Positions 13,528 to 25,300 of a DNA stretch of 64,000 bases are shown piece by piece (positions within the stretch are counted from its first letter, which is position 1; the number at the start of each line of letters is the position of its first letter). Under the pieces are notes generated by a model. That model was given only the letters and a program-made list of their open reading frames with translations. It was not told where the DNA came from and ran no database searches. The translations under genes and the position numbers were made by a program. Source of the DNA: Lamellibrachia columna (Eukaryota; Annelida; Polychaeta; Sabellida; Siboglinidae). Location: the NCBI GenBank assembly GCA_963662155.1, contig OY759265.1:13662261-13726260 (forward strand), in the 5' to 3' direction.

Positions 13528-13935
13528 CACTCAGAGGTCAATGACATGGGATTTGACTAGACTTGACTTGCGGGTCAATGACTTGAGATTTGATTAGACT
13601 TGACTTGCGGGTCAATGACATGAGATTTAACTAGACTTGACTTGCGGGTCAATGACTTGAGATTTAACTAGACTTGACTTGCGGGTCAATGACATGAGAT
13701 TTGACTAGACTTGACTTGCGGGTCAATGACTTGAGATTTGACTAGACTTGACTTGCGGGTCAATGACTTGAGATTTGACTAGACTTGACTTGCGGGTCAA
13801 TGACTTGAGATTTGACTAGACTTGACTTGCGGGTCAATGACATGAGATTTGACTAGACTTGACTTGCGGGTCAATGACTTGAGATTTGACTAGACTTGAC
13901 TTGCGGGTCAATGACTTGAGATTTGACTTGCAAAG
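13528..13935. repeat. 37-bp tandem array, about 11 units
   Basis: The unit GACTTGCGGGTCAATGACTT plus GAGATTTGACTAGACTT recurs every 37 bases. It is related in sequence to the 33-bp repeat just upstream (ACTTGACTTG core). Confidence 0.9.
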
Positions 13936-15239
13936 TGTACGACTTACCAACCAGTCTGGTGCTAGGAGGATACCTCTAAACACACTATTTCTACGCACCG
14001 CAATTCGAAACTTTCACCAGAAAGAGTAGTTTGAGCACTGGTCGATAAGATGACCATGGTCATTTGATCAGGAATTGGTGTTTCGTAAACACTGATGGAC
14101 AAAGCCGACCAGTCCGACGACTGATTCACGTAATGACTGTCCGGGATGTTTCCCATAAGAATTGCTCAGCGACTGAAACAATAATCTCGAGACACGACGA
14201 AGAGATTAGGGCCTACGTGATAAAGAACAGCTCCACCGAAACCGCGTTGTTGATCCAATAAACAAGCCACTGTAGCGCGTAACTGGCAGTCGCTAAATCG
14301 ACGACGTAAGTGCAGTATTTACCCCCTGGTGTCGTCCCCCCCCCGCCTCCCACAAGATGCTCTACGGTTGGCAATGGGATCGTATTATTTACTAGTTATA
14401 TGTTCTAGTTTTGCCAGCAACTGACAGAGCAGTGTATTATTAATAATCACGTTAAATCCTATTACCTAACATACTTAATCATCTTCGTTAATCTTAACGG
14501 GGGCATAGAGACGAAACAACGCTTCTCCGACGCATTTTATGTTGGTTGATTTTTAAGACATTATTTATCCGACTATATTAGTCTTCCCGGTTTTCTTTTC
14601 CCTTCAGCCCCATCTTTTCTTGTGACATTGGCAGTTCCTTTCCGGAAATGCTACAAGTAATTCAGACCGTTCTACGTCGTCCCCCATATGTTCATATTTT
14701 ATGGTGCACGAAATTTCCAAACTGTTTAAGAAGCGACTCTTTATGCACTTACCGTGAACCAGGAAGAAAAATATGATCTATCACCGATTACTCGATTGTT
14801 AGTCGATGAAATAAAGTTGGGTTATACCAGAAAATTGTGAAGTTCTTTCGTGTGCATATTTGGGTACACATAGACGTCACTGACACATTTCTTGTCATTT
14901 GAGACTGCCTTCAACCATGAAGTGTTCGGTTAGCTGGAGTTACTTAGGTGTACAGACTACTTCATTAATTAAACGTTAATAGTCAGTACAGTTTAATGAT
15001 ATAACACGTGTATGAGTCGATGCAGCAATTAGTGTACTGTTCATTTGGATAATGCAGACGTTTGATGACGGTTGCCTAAACGTAATAAAAATGTATTTTA
15101 TTGGGTAAAAATCATGTTTATTGTCATAACACATTAGTATAATAAAGCCACAGACATTGTTGCACATGACTGATGCCCCAGCATATGCACAATATTCGAA
15201 TGGTAGAACGAGGTTTCGAACCCTGGTCCTCCCACGGTT

Positions 15240-16075
15240 TGCCTTATCCACATAAACCCACTGCATACGCACCACATGCAAACTTATATTTTAGCCTGTA
15301 TGGGGTAAGCTCACTGACTAAATACCCAGTTGACCGTCGGACGTTCTACAGCTCTGCTAGCGCGCCACACAAGATATATATATCCTAGGGATTCTTTTGA
15401 TAACGTCCTCTCGTTACCAATGCAATGTTCAATAGACATAGTCACCCGCTCAATAGTCACAATCACCTGCATATTCGAAATAAACATATTCTTCCAGAAC
15501 ATACGTCAGATTACCTACTGCATCAAGTCACACTCCACCGTACTCAGTATGACATGTGTTTAGTACGCGGGCACTGCATACTTGGTTGTACAAAACTCCA
15601 CCGTACTCAGTATGACATGTGTTTAGTACGTGGGCACTGCATACTTGGTTGTAAAAATGTTTGAGTACTATTTATCACACCCAAGATTACTATGTGTTCT
15701 TCATTCCCTCGCCTGGTAATAATATATTTATTATCAACGTGCTGAGGACGCAGGCGGTTTGGTAGCCGAACTGGAACAACTTGTAATATGTATATACAGT
15801 GAAATAAAATAATGTAGAACATTGGGTGTCAATCAATGCAAATGTGTGCACGCACAACAAATATTGTCGTGACCTTCTCAGCTTTGGGATGATATATTAT
15901 ATCTGACTATTGCTCTTAAATGCACTCAGACTGTTCAGTTAAGAATGTCTTCGAGTTCATGTGTCTACTTTAGCGTTGTAACTTGCGATATGTGATACAC
16001 ACATATCTATCAGTGGTTATTGTAACATTACTTTAAAAACTGAATCGTTGCAGTATTTGCAGATGCACTTTCTTC
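15240..16075. repeat. Left arm of large inverted repeat 2
   Basis: Pairs with the reverse complement of 16200-18775. It contains only about two units of the 63-bp repeat (15535-15655), against about 27 in the right arm. Confidence 0.85.
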
Positions 16076-16199
16076 AGTTAGTTGGTCAGGCAAAATGTCC
16101 AAGCACACTACTAACCTTCCTGGCACCTGCACATTCTTTCTATACACCGTGAGTCTTGTACGTCGTGACTTTAAATATGACGTCAGCTCTTCCTGATAG

Positions 16200-18775
16200 G
16201 CGTTGGTTCGGTTTGTTCACAAAAGAAGATGCATCTGCAAATACTGCAACGATTCAGTTGCCGCTATTTTTAAAGTAATGCTACAGCAACCGCTGATAGA
16301 TCTGTGTGAATCACATATCGCGAAGTTAAATCTGTATGCAGCGACAACGTCGGGCACTCCCTCATACATTCAAAGTCACGACGTACAATACTCGCTAGTC
16401 ACGATGTGTAGAAAGAATCTGTACGTGCATGAAAGGCTAGTAATTTAATTGGACACTTTACCACACCACCTAACTGACCAAACAACGCTAAACAAGGCAC
16501 AGTAACTCCAAAACATTTTAAACTGAACAGACTGGAGCAATAGCCAGGTACGATATATCATCCCAAAGTTAAGATGTCCACAACAATATTTGATGCGCGT
16601 ACACGCATTTGTATTGATTGACACCCAATGTTTTAAATCATTTTTTTCGCTGTATATACACACTACAAGTTGTTCCCGTTCGGCTACCAAATCGCCTGCG
16701 TCCTCACCACGTTGATAATAAATATATTATTATTAGGCGAGGAAATGAAGAAAACAGAGTAATTTCGGGGCGTGATAAACAGTACTCCAAGTTTGTACAA
16801 CCAAGTAAGCAGTGCCGGCGTACTAAACACATGTCATACTGAGTACGATACAGTTTTGTACAACCAAGTAAGCAGTGCCCACGTACTAAACACATGTCAT
16901 ACTGAGTACGATAGAGTTTTGTACAACCAAGTAAGCAGTGCCGGCGTACTAAACACATGTCATACTGAGTACGATAGAGTTTTGTACAACCAAGTAAGCA
17001 GTGCCCACGTACTAAACACATGTCATACTGAGTACGATAGGGTTTTGTACAACCAAGTAAGCAGTGCCCACGTACTAAACACATGTCATACTGAGTACGA
17101 TAGAGTTTTGTACAACCAAGTAAGCAGTGCCCACGTACTAAACACATGTCATACTGAGTACGATAGAGTTTTGTACAACCAAGTAAGCAGTGCCGGCGTA
17201 CTAAACACATGTCATACTGAGTACGATAGAGTTTTGTACAACCAAGTAAGCAGTGCCGGTGTACTAAACACATGTCATACTGAGTACGATAGAGTTTTGT
17301 ACAACCAAGTAAGCAGTTCCGGCGTACTAAACACATGTCATACTGAGTACGATAGAGTTTTGTACAACCAAGTAAGCAGTTACGGCGTACTAAACACATG
17401 TCATACTGAGTACGATAGAGTTTTGTACAACCAAGTAAGCAGTGCCGGCGTACTAAACACATGTCATACTGAGTACGATAGAGTTTTGTACAACCAAGTA
17501 AGCAGTGCCGGCGTACTAAACGCATGTCATACTGGGTACGATAGAGTTTTGTACAACCAAGTAAGCAGTGCCGGTGTACTAAACACATGTCATACTGAGT
17601 ACGATAGAGTTTTGTACAACCAAGTAAGCAGTTCCGGCGTACTAAACACATGTCATACTGAGTACGATAGAGTTTTGTACAACCAAGTAAGCAGTTACGG
17701 CGTACTAAACACATGTCATACTGAGTACGATAGAGTTTTGTACAACCAAGTAAGCAGTGCCGGCGTACTAAACACATGTCATACTGAGTACGATAGAGTT
17801 TTGTACAACCAAGTAAGCAGTGCCGGCGTACTAAACGCATGTCATACTGGGTACGATAGAGTTTTGTACAACCAAGTAAGCAGTGCCGGCGTACTAAACA
17901 CATGTCATACTGAGTACGATACAGTTTTGTACAACCAAGTAAGCAGTGCCGGCGTACTAAACACATGTCATACTGAGTACGATACAGTTTTGTACAACCA
18001 AGTAAGCAGTGCCGGCGTACTAAACACATGTCATACTGAGTACGATAGAGTTTTGTACAACCAAGTAAGCAGTGCCCGCGCACTAAACACATGTCATACT
18101 GGGTACGATAGAGTTTTGTACAACCAAGTAAGCAGTGCCCGCGTACTAAACACATGTCATACTGGATACGATAGAGTTTTGTACAACCAAGTAAGCAGTG
18201 CCGGCGTACTAAACACATGTCATACTGAGTACGATAGAGTTTTGTACAACCAAGTAAGAAGTGCCCGCGTACTAAACACATCTCATACTGGGTACGATAG
18301 AGTTTTGTACAACCAAGTAAGCAGTGCCCGCGTACTAAACACATGTCATATTGGGTACGATAGAGTTTTGTACAACCAAGTAAGCAGTGCCGGCGTACTA
18401 AACACATGTCATACTGAGTACGATACAGTTTTGTACAACCAAGTAAGCAGTGCCCGCGTACTAAACACATGTCATACTGAGTACGGTAGAGTGTGACATG
18501 ACGCAGTAGATAATCTGACGTATGTTCTGGAAGAATAAGTTTATTTAGAGTATGCGGGTGGCTATGACTATTGAACATTGCATTGGTAGCGAGGGCGGAC
18601 GTTAGCAAAAGAATCCCTAGGATATATATATCTTGTGGCACGCGCTAGCTGAGCTGTATAACGTCTGACGGTCAACTGAGTGTTGAGTCAGCGAGTTTAC
18701 TCCATACAGCCCCTTCGGTTGCTAACAAGGGAGTTTGCATGTGGTTTGCATGTGGTTGGCATGCAGTGGGGGCAT
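16200..18775. repeat. Right arm of large inverted repeat 2, expanded by a satellite
   Basis: Flanks on both sides of the satellite match the left arm: 16200-16790 against 15660-16075, and 18490-18775 against 15240-15535. The spacer between arms is about 125 bases (16075-16200). Confidence 0.85.
16790..18495. repeat. 63-bp satellite array, about 27 units
   Basis: The unit is GTTTTGTACAACCAAGTAAG, then CAGTGCCGGCGTACTAAACA, then CATGTCATACTGAGTACGAT and AGA. Because 63 is a multiple of three and the unit lacks stops in one frame per strand, it shows open frames of 574 codons (+) and 645 codons (-). I read these as arithmetic by-products. Variant units (GTTCC, GTTAC, CGCATG) recur in the same order about 315 bp apart, a sign of block amplification. 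Confidence 0.95.
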
Positions 18776-18789
18776 AAACGTGAACAGTA

Positions 18790-19500
18790 ATTTTAAAACC
18801 AAGAGAGTGCAAAGAATGAGGGGATTCCAATACACTTACTGCCATTCGAAGGTTGTTTTCAGATTCGTTCAGTAACCATTGCATCACTGCACTCAGCAGT
18901 ATAAATTAGCCCCTGGCAATAGCATTGTCCCTAGTTCGATGGTCATAAATAGCTATGTGGTCGCTGGTATAAATAGCACGGAGGGGGGTTAGGTTGGGTA
19001 AAACTGGACAAAGCAACAAGTCAACTTGACCGGGCTTACTCACAATAACTGTCGCCGTCACCGACGGCGCATATCCCAAGGACTTAATTGCCATGTTTTC
19101 AAAACCACCGAACCGTGCTAGGCTCGGTGTCTACACGGGGCTGTTGATGTGTTGGCGCTTTTATGCCACTGGCGTACGCGCAGCAGTGTCAGAATTCACA
19201 GTGGATGCGGGGGCGGTCTCGTGCATGCCCAGAAGCTGGAGTCACTGTATAAATATGCGCACTAGATATATAGAGCCGCAGTTTGTATTTGCAAATCAAA
19301 GTTCGGTGTTCAACAGCACCCGGAGACTGAGTTAACCAGATGCTACGACATTCCGTCGTACAGAGAAATCAGACCCGCACGGCTACTGTAGGACTCACAG
19401 TTGCGGTTGCCTAATTATTTCCTTTCGTCTGTTTGACCCAGCGAGTCTAGTGTATTCTGCTGGTGTCACAATCGACAATCCCACGAGACTAGGAAGTTGT
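18790..19500. other. No gene seen; left part of the NOX5 upstream region
   Basis: From about 19440 on it matches copy B (about 56480 on). No reading frame of interest. Confidence 0.4.
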
Positions 19501-19773
19501 CGTACGTCCAGTTTTAGACGGACGAATGACGTCCATTAGGGTGATCCCGGAACTTATACGATAGCCATCTACACTACATAACGCCGAGACACACTGCCAA
19601 ACGGACAATCTTCCGCTAACATCAGAAGGCACAACACAAGCCGCCATCGACATTTATATTTCTCGTAGTGGTACAGTCGTTAGTGTTTAAGCCCGCGCAA
19701 GAAACTTTTGGCACATTCGCCTTTCCCGCGGTGAAACTGCCGTACTTAGGACAGGAGTGACATACGCCTTGCG
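19500..19773 (+). promoter_or_regulatory. Probable promoter and 5' UTR of NOX5 copy A
   Basis: This stretch is closely conserved with 56545-56828 and with 57770-57996, unlike most non-coding DNA nearby. Copy B has TATATAA at 56629-56635; copy A reads CTACATAAC at the same place (about 19574-19582). ATG at 19774 follows CTTGCG. Exact transcription start not determinable. Confidence 0.5.
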
Positions 19774-19890
19774 ATGGATGAGACGACGGAATGGTTGACC
19801 AAGGCAAAGACGCAGCTCGAGCAAGCGGCTACAGCGGAGTCCGGCCTCATCGACGAAGACGGCTTCAAAGCAGCACTGAAACCGGCCGAT
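19774..19890 (+). CDS. NOX5: NOX5 copy A exon 1
   Basis: Residues 1-39, begins MDETTEWLTKAK and ends ALKPAD before GTAAGT. It holds a degenerate EF-like segment (ESGLIDEDGF). An alternative in-frame ATG is absent; copy B has the same start with Val at position 2. Confidence 0.88.
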
Positions 19891-22287
19891 GTAAGTGAAC
19901 TGAAGTGAATTAAAACTAAATAAAAACTAATAATTTTAATCGTCATGTCTATGCACACTACGTTGAATTTTTTGTGCGTGCGTGCGTGCATGTATGCATA
20001 TGCGAGTGGGTATGCTTGCATGTGTGTGCATGCCTGTGTGTGCGAGTGTGTATGTACCAAATTAGGCATAATTAGTTCCTTCTGATTCTGACGAATAACT
20101 TTTTGCAATGGTAAAAAGAAAGATTAACAGGGTAGATCAGAACGGACGTTTCAAAGTTGGTCATTTTAAGCCGATGTTCCTTACATCTGGAATAACAAGA
20201 GGTCACAGACATCTCTGTATGTCACACATTTCAAGTTATCAGCAAGCAGAGAGTTTCAAAACGTAATTAAAAAAAGGCTTTCACGACAGATTATGATGTC
20301 GTATGCTTAGCCGTCGATATTACTTTCACATAATTAGAACAAATAATAGCTGCAAAACTGTGTAACCACGCCTGACGATAAATACCCTGCAGTTTATCCG
20401 GCAGATCAGTGTGATGGCTGTAAAAACGTAGTCATTACGTTAATGATTAATAATAGGGCAGTTAAAACAGAAATATCAGTCCAGTGGTTAATGTGCACTT
20501 TATGTGCCAGAGTTCTGCGCACAAAACTAGGACACGGCACGATACGTCTGGCGTAAAAAACCTGGCTCTCACCATTGGTAACTGTGTAACCTTCGGATAT
20601 CCTTGTTGTCGCCCTAACCGGGAACAGCTGGGGACGACGAGCGTCCTGGCAGTGATAGTGCCCAGTGCCCGAATGACTTATTTGACTTAAGCCTGTTTAC
20701 TGCATAGCCGAGAATAGGCCTTTAACGACTCCTTTCCATAGGACTCGATTTGGACTTCTTGTTTTTCCTTTTATAACATGCTTTTGCCATCCCTGCTTCT
20801 ACTTCAGGTGTTTCTTGGCCTTTCCCTTTTCCTTTTGACATGAGGGTTCCACGTGAGCGCCTGTCTTGTGATGTGTTGTGTTGGCTATCGATAGTGTTCA
20901 TCGTCACATCGACTATTGCGATGCATCGATAGTTCTATGTATTGTTACATCATTATAATGCTAGACAGCCCCATATCACATGCTACTAGTTAAGTTCAAC
21001 AAATAATATCACAACAAGTTATGTACCACCTCAGAGGGACGGTCTTGATTGAATTAGCCATTTGCTAGTGCGTCGGTACACCAAACTGGCGTCATTGGAG
21101 TTCACCGCGTCATATGCTGAAGCTCTAGCGCCGCTAGGAAACTGCTATGGTCAGCTGTGAATTAGGGTTTCGATTTTTTGTTGGTGTCGTTGTCAGATTC
21201 GTGTTGCGTTACCCCTTAAAATGTGACCCTCTGAGAGTGCGTATTCTCCACCAGCTTTAAAGAAGAAAGACGCGAAGCCCCTAAGGCTGAATCCAACATC
21301 CGGCTCTAACTCGAAGTTAACGTGTGGATCAACGCTTAGCTAGTAACGTCAGCAGACACACGAAAAAAAGCCAGTGAATCTGCCGCCCGGATTGTTTATG
21401 GCATCAAGACGTAAAAACAACACAAAACTTTTGTTGATGACGTGGACATTTTAAAAATGTACCCCCAAATGTATTTGTTCGTGTTTCACTACCTCACTGT
21501 ATTATTTTCCCAATGTGCATCACTTTGAGATCATCTAAAACTTCTCTGCAAAAAACCCCACCAAAATGCATATTTATTCGAAATTGCATGTCCACCCTAA
21601 ATTCTCGGCTGTCCCTCGCTCTGCTGACTTTTGCGCATCCCTGTTTATGATATCATGCTTAATGATTCTGGTTTGTTGCGCCTCCGAGCTCGGGTTCCTG
21701 AGAATTTAGGCGGTTTGTTATTATTATTAATATTGTTATTAGTTTGTATTTATATTCAAGGGATTTATTTCCTAATAACCGCCTCCTATACGTACGATTG
21801 TACTTTGTACGTGATTCCCACTGGTGTTTGTGTTGCGACAGGAGTACTTCGCGACCCGGTTTTTCGGGCTCGTGTCGGCCCGCCACGGCGGTGAGCGGGT
21901 GGCGGTCGACCGCCTGGTGCGGGAACTCACAGACGTCGCACACAGCCCTGTCGAGACGCGACTACGCACGCTCTTCGACGTCTACGGCGAAAATGGTAAC
22001 ATCACTCTTCGCTCGGGAAGTTAAAGGGAATGTACAAATAATTTTTTTGGTAACTGACACGCAGTTAGTTGATGGTTTCATATAATTAAAATTATTAAAT
22101 ACTCTAACTTAAACTACATCTAACTCAAACTACATCTAAATTAACAGTGATATACATCATGCTTTAATTGTTATTGCTGTAGTAGATTTAACAACAGAAA
22201 TGGCGGGAATTTAAGAGATCAATAAACTATTATATTTCACCTTCAAAGGTGAACAATTGTTGGTCTGATTTTAAATGGCGTAAAGTG

Positions 22288-22361
<74 letters not shown>

Positions 22362-25300
22362 CACTTTACGCCATTTAAAATCAGACCATATATATATATA
22401 TATATATATATATGTTATTGATACCGATGAATTCAGTGTTGCAATATCCGTAGAGGGTCGGTCAATTAACCAATTAAAATCGTTGTATCTTCCTTTTAGT
22501 GCTATTAAAGCGCAAGTAGGTTTTTTTGACTCCCTGTTTATTCTTGAGCGCCTTTGATGTAATTTGGTGGTGGGTTTTACGGCTGCAGTTTTCCCTAGCC
22601 CTAGCTCGTAAGTGCACGTGTAATTATAGAACAACGCCACAGCACACGCAATCTCCACACCCACACAGTATGTACACACGCGCTTGCAGTGACGTATTCA
22701 CGCACATACAACCACACAAGTGCATGCACAGTATTGCACACACACGCTTGACTCAGACGTTAATTAATCTGCCAAGCCATCTACCGGCCGGTAACGTGTA
22801 TCGAGATAGCGGTCGCTGCGTGACTGCGCACAGTGAAAACTGGGTATTGTTAACCATTGCGTATCACCAAAGCTGCATTCCAGTGCACTCGTACTTATTG
22901 TCAATACGAGTTCACGACAGGTAAACAGAGTTCACGACCCCCGGTTAAGCCTTATTTACGAGTCGTCAACTGGGGCTCGTATTTAACTTTCGCGTTCTCG
23001 ACTCGTAATTACGACTTGACCGTGGGTCGTGACCTCTATATTTACAGTAAATGCGAGCGCACTGTAACACAGATTCACTGCATCTCTTTGGTGTGTCATC
23101 CTCAGACAAGCGTGGGCTTACTTCCTCGTGCATGTAACACGTATTCATGACAGTTCCCCTGAAGATGACCAACTAAGTAAATGAATGACACATTGTTTAG
23201 TATCGCGTGTCACCACTCTATATCTTTTGTGTTTGATGAGTCTATAAACTTCTTTCCACTTTGTGAATCATGTCTATTTTGTCGTATTTATATGCATCTC
23301 CCTAGTTCCCGTTGATGGTCACTACCACGAGCACGAACACTAATAAACTGACCAGTGAAAATGTGTCAAAACATTGGTCACGTTTACGTTAAGTCAATAA
23401 AAAATCAGGAATGTGTCTACGTAGGGTTTTCTCGTCATAGACGTTCACGATGTGAACTATGAGACATTCGTGAAGTCAGAGCAAACCAAATTCAAGAAAA
23501 GAAAATATGCTATTTGTACCGTTTTGAAGAAATGATACGTCTAGCGAGGGTGGCAAAGTAATTTGTAACTAGCACGAAAAGTATCCACGGAGTCCTTCGC
23601 AGGCACATTATGATGTTTTCTATCGCCTCTTGTAGAGTCGGGCAGCATCGACGATTGATATGATTTGCCTATCGCATCGTGTAGAGTCAGGCAGCATCGA
23701 CGGTTAACATGACTTGTCTGTCGCCTCGTGTAGAGTCATGTAGCATCGACGGCTAGCATGACTTGTCTGTCGCGTTGTATAGAGTCAGGTAACATTTGAC
23801 GGTTAACATGACTTGTCTGTCTGTCGAGTCGTGTATAATTGGGTAGCATCGACGATTGATATGATTTGCCTATCGCATCGTGTAGAGTCAGGCAGCATCG
23901 ACGGTTAACCTGACTTGTCTGTCGCCTCGTGTAGAGTCGGGTAGCATCGACGCGGCTGAGATGCGGACCATGCTGGCGGCGTGCTGCTCCGTCGGCGCGC
24001 TGGGTCCGACCGACAACGTGCTCGACACCATCACGCTGTCTCTGTTCGATGACGCCGACAAAGACGACGACGGGGAGATCTCCTTCGACCAGTTCCGCGA
24101 TGTCCTGCAGGCGCACACCGACATACTCGACAATCTCGCCGTCAGGTGAGTGGAACATTCGCCAAATGGCGCTACAGGTGTGTGATTGGCCTGGAGGGGA
24201 GGGTGATTGGTCGTCTCGCTTATCGGACTCTCGCTCGCCTTTGTGAATCCGCCGAGAAGAGAGTCTGGCCGCAGAGGCGTGGTCTCGTTGTTACACACTG
24301 ACACCACTCCATTTTGCGTAGGCGTTCCCGTGAAGAGTTGTATCAATATAATCAAAGTTTAAAGTGATAAAAGTTAACTTTTATTTTATGAATTAGCCAA
24401 ATGCCCGGATGATATCGTAATTAGCTAATCAAGAATGCACCCGGAATCTGGGTGCATACTTGCATTTCTGTCACAATGAAAAGCACACATTGCATCTAGG
24501 CGATGATGTGTGCGACAAACGGTGGCGCCACAGCGCGGAACCTGGATAATCGAGGCTAGGTGGTCGGCATATGTAGAGTCAGGTGAATGCATGGGTGGGT
24601 AAATTGGGGGCGTAGGGGCGTAGGTGAATGGTAAATATGGATAGGCTTGGTTACTGTGGTTGCAATCGAATTCATAGTGGAAATGGACGTTTAACTTGTC
24701 CGAAAAATAGTGCCATCGATAGACTTAGAGGAGGTCTAAAAATACCCGCAACAAACCTGCATCCACGTGCAACCCATTGTTGTCAAAATCAGTGAATGGA
24801 AGGGGCAAGAGTTTAAATAGTTTGGTTGAATATCGAGTGGTTGTGTGAATGGATCGGTGGTTACCGATGAATGAGTTACAACGTGTTGGTGCGTTTGGAC
24901 GGGTAAACGAAGTTAACAATTTTTACCGACCACTCTGCAGATATAATATAGCGTTCTAAGTGCCTTCCTTCGAATTGCAGTCCAGCCTCCTGGCTGCGAG
25001 AGGCGCCCCGGCCGCTACCGACCACGACAGTGTGCGCGGGTGCAGGCAAGTACTACACGGACCAGCAGTTCGGACGGACGGTGTTCCTGTTGTTGTACAG
25101 CGTTATGAACATTTTCTTGTTCACGTTGCACGCCTACCAACACCGAGACGACAATGTCTACGTCATCATAGCTCGGGGCTGCGGAATGTGCCTCAACTTT
25201 AACTGCGCCTTCATCGTCGTCTTCGTGCTTAGGTGAGTACTTACGATACTGTTTCCGCTTCTAAACGCAGTGGCGAGTTTGAGGGGAGGGGTGTTGGACC

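Larger units (their letters stand above)
12050..15190. repeat. Right arm of large inverted repeat 1, interrupted
   Basis: Positions 14040-15190 are the reverse complement of 7385-8760, and 12050-12180 of 8780-8900. The interruption 12180-14040 holds short-period arrays. Confidence 0.85.

Noticed and set aside
15195..15260. tRNA-like B box on the minus strand (GGTTCGAAACC)
   Set aside because: No matching A box or cloverleaf; it lies in an inverted-repeat arm. Could be a SINE trace but is unsupported.
16704..18641. Frames of 574 (+) and 645 (-) codons
   Set aside because: 63-bp satellite read-through on both strands; same reasoning.
18906..19335. Small frames on both strands just upstream of NOX5
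   Set aside because: Not conserved upstream of copy B and without motifs.
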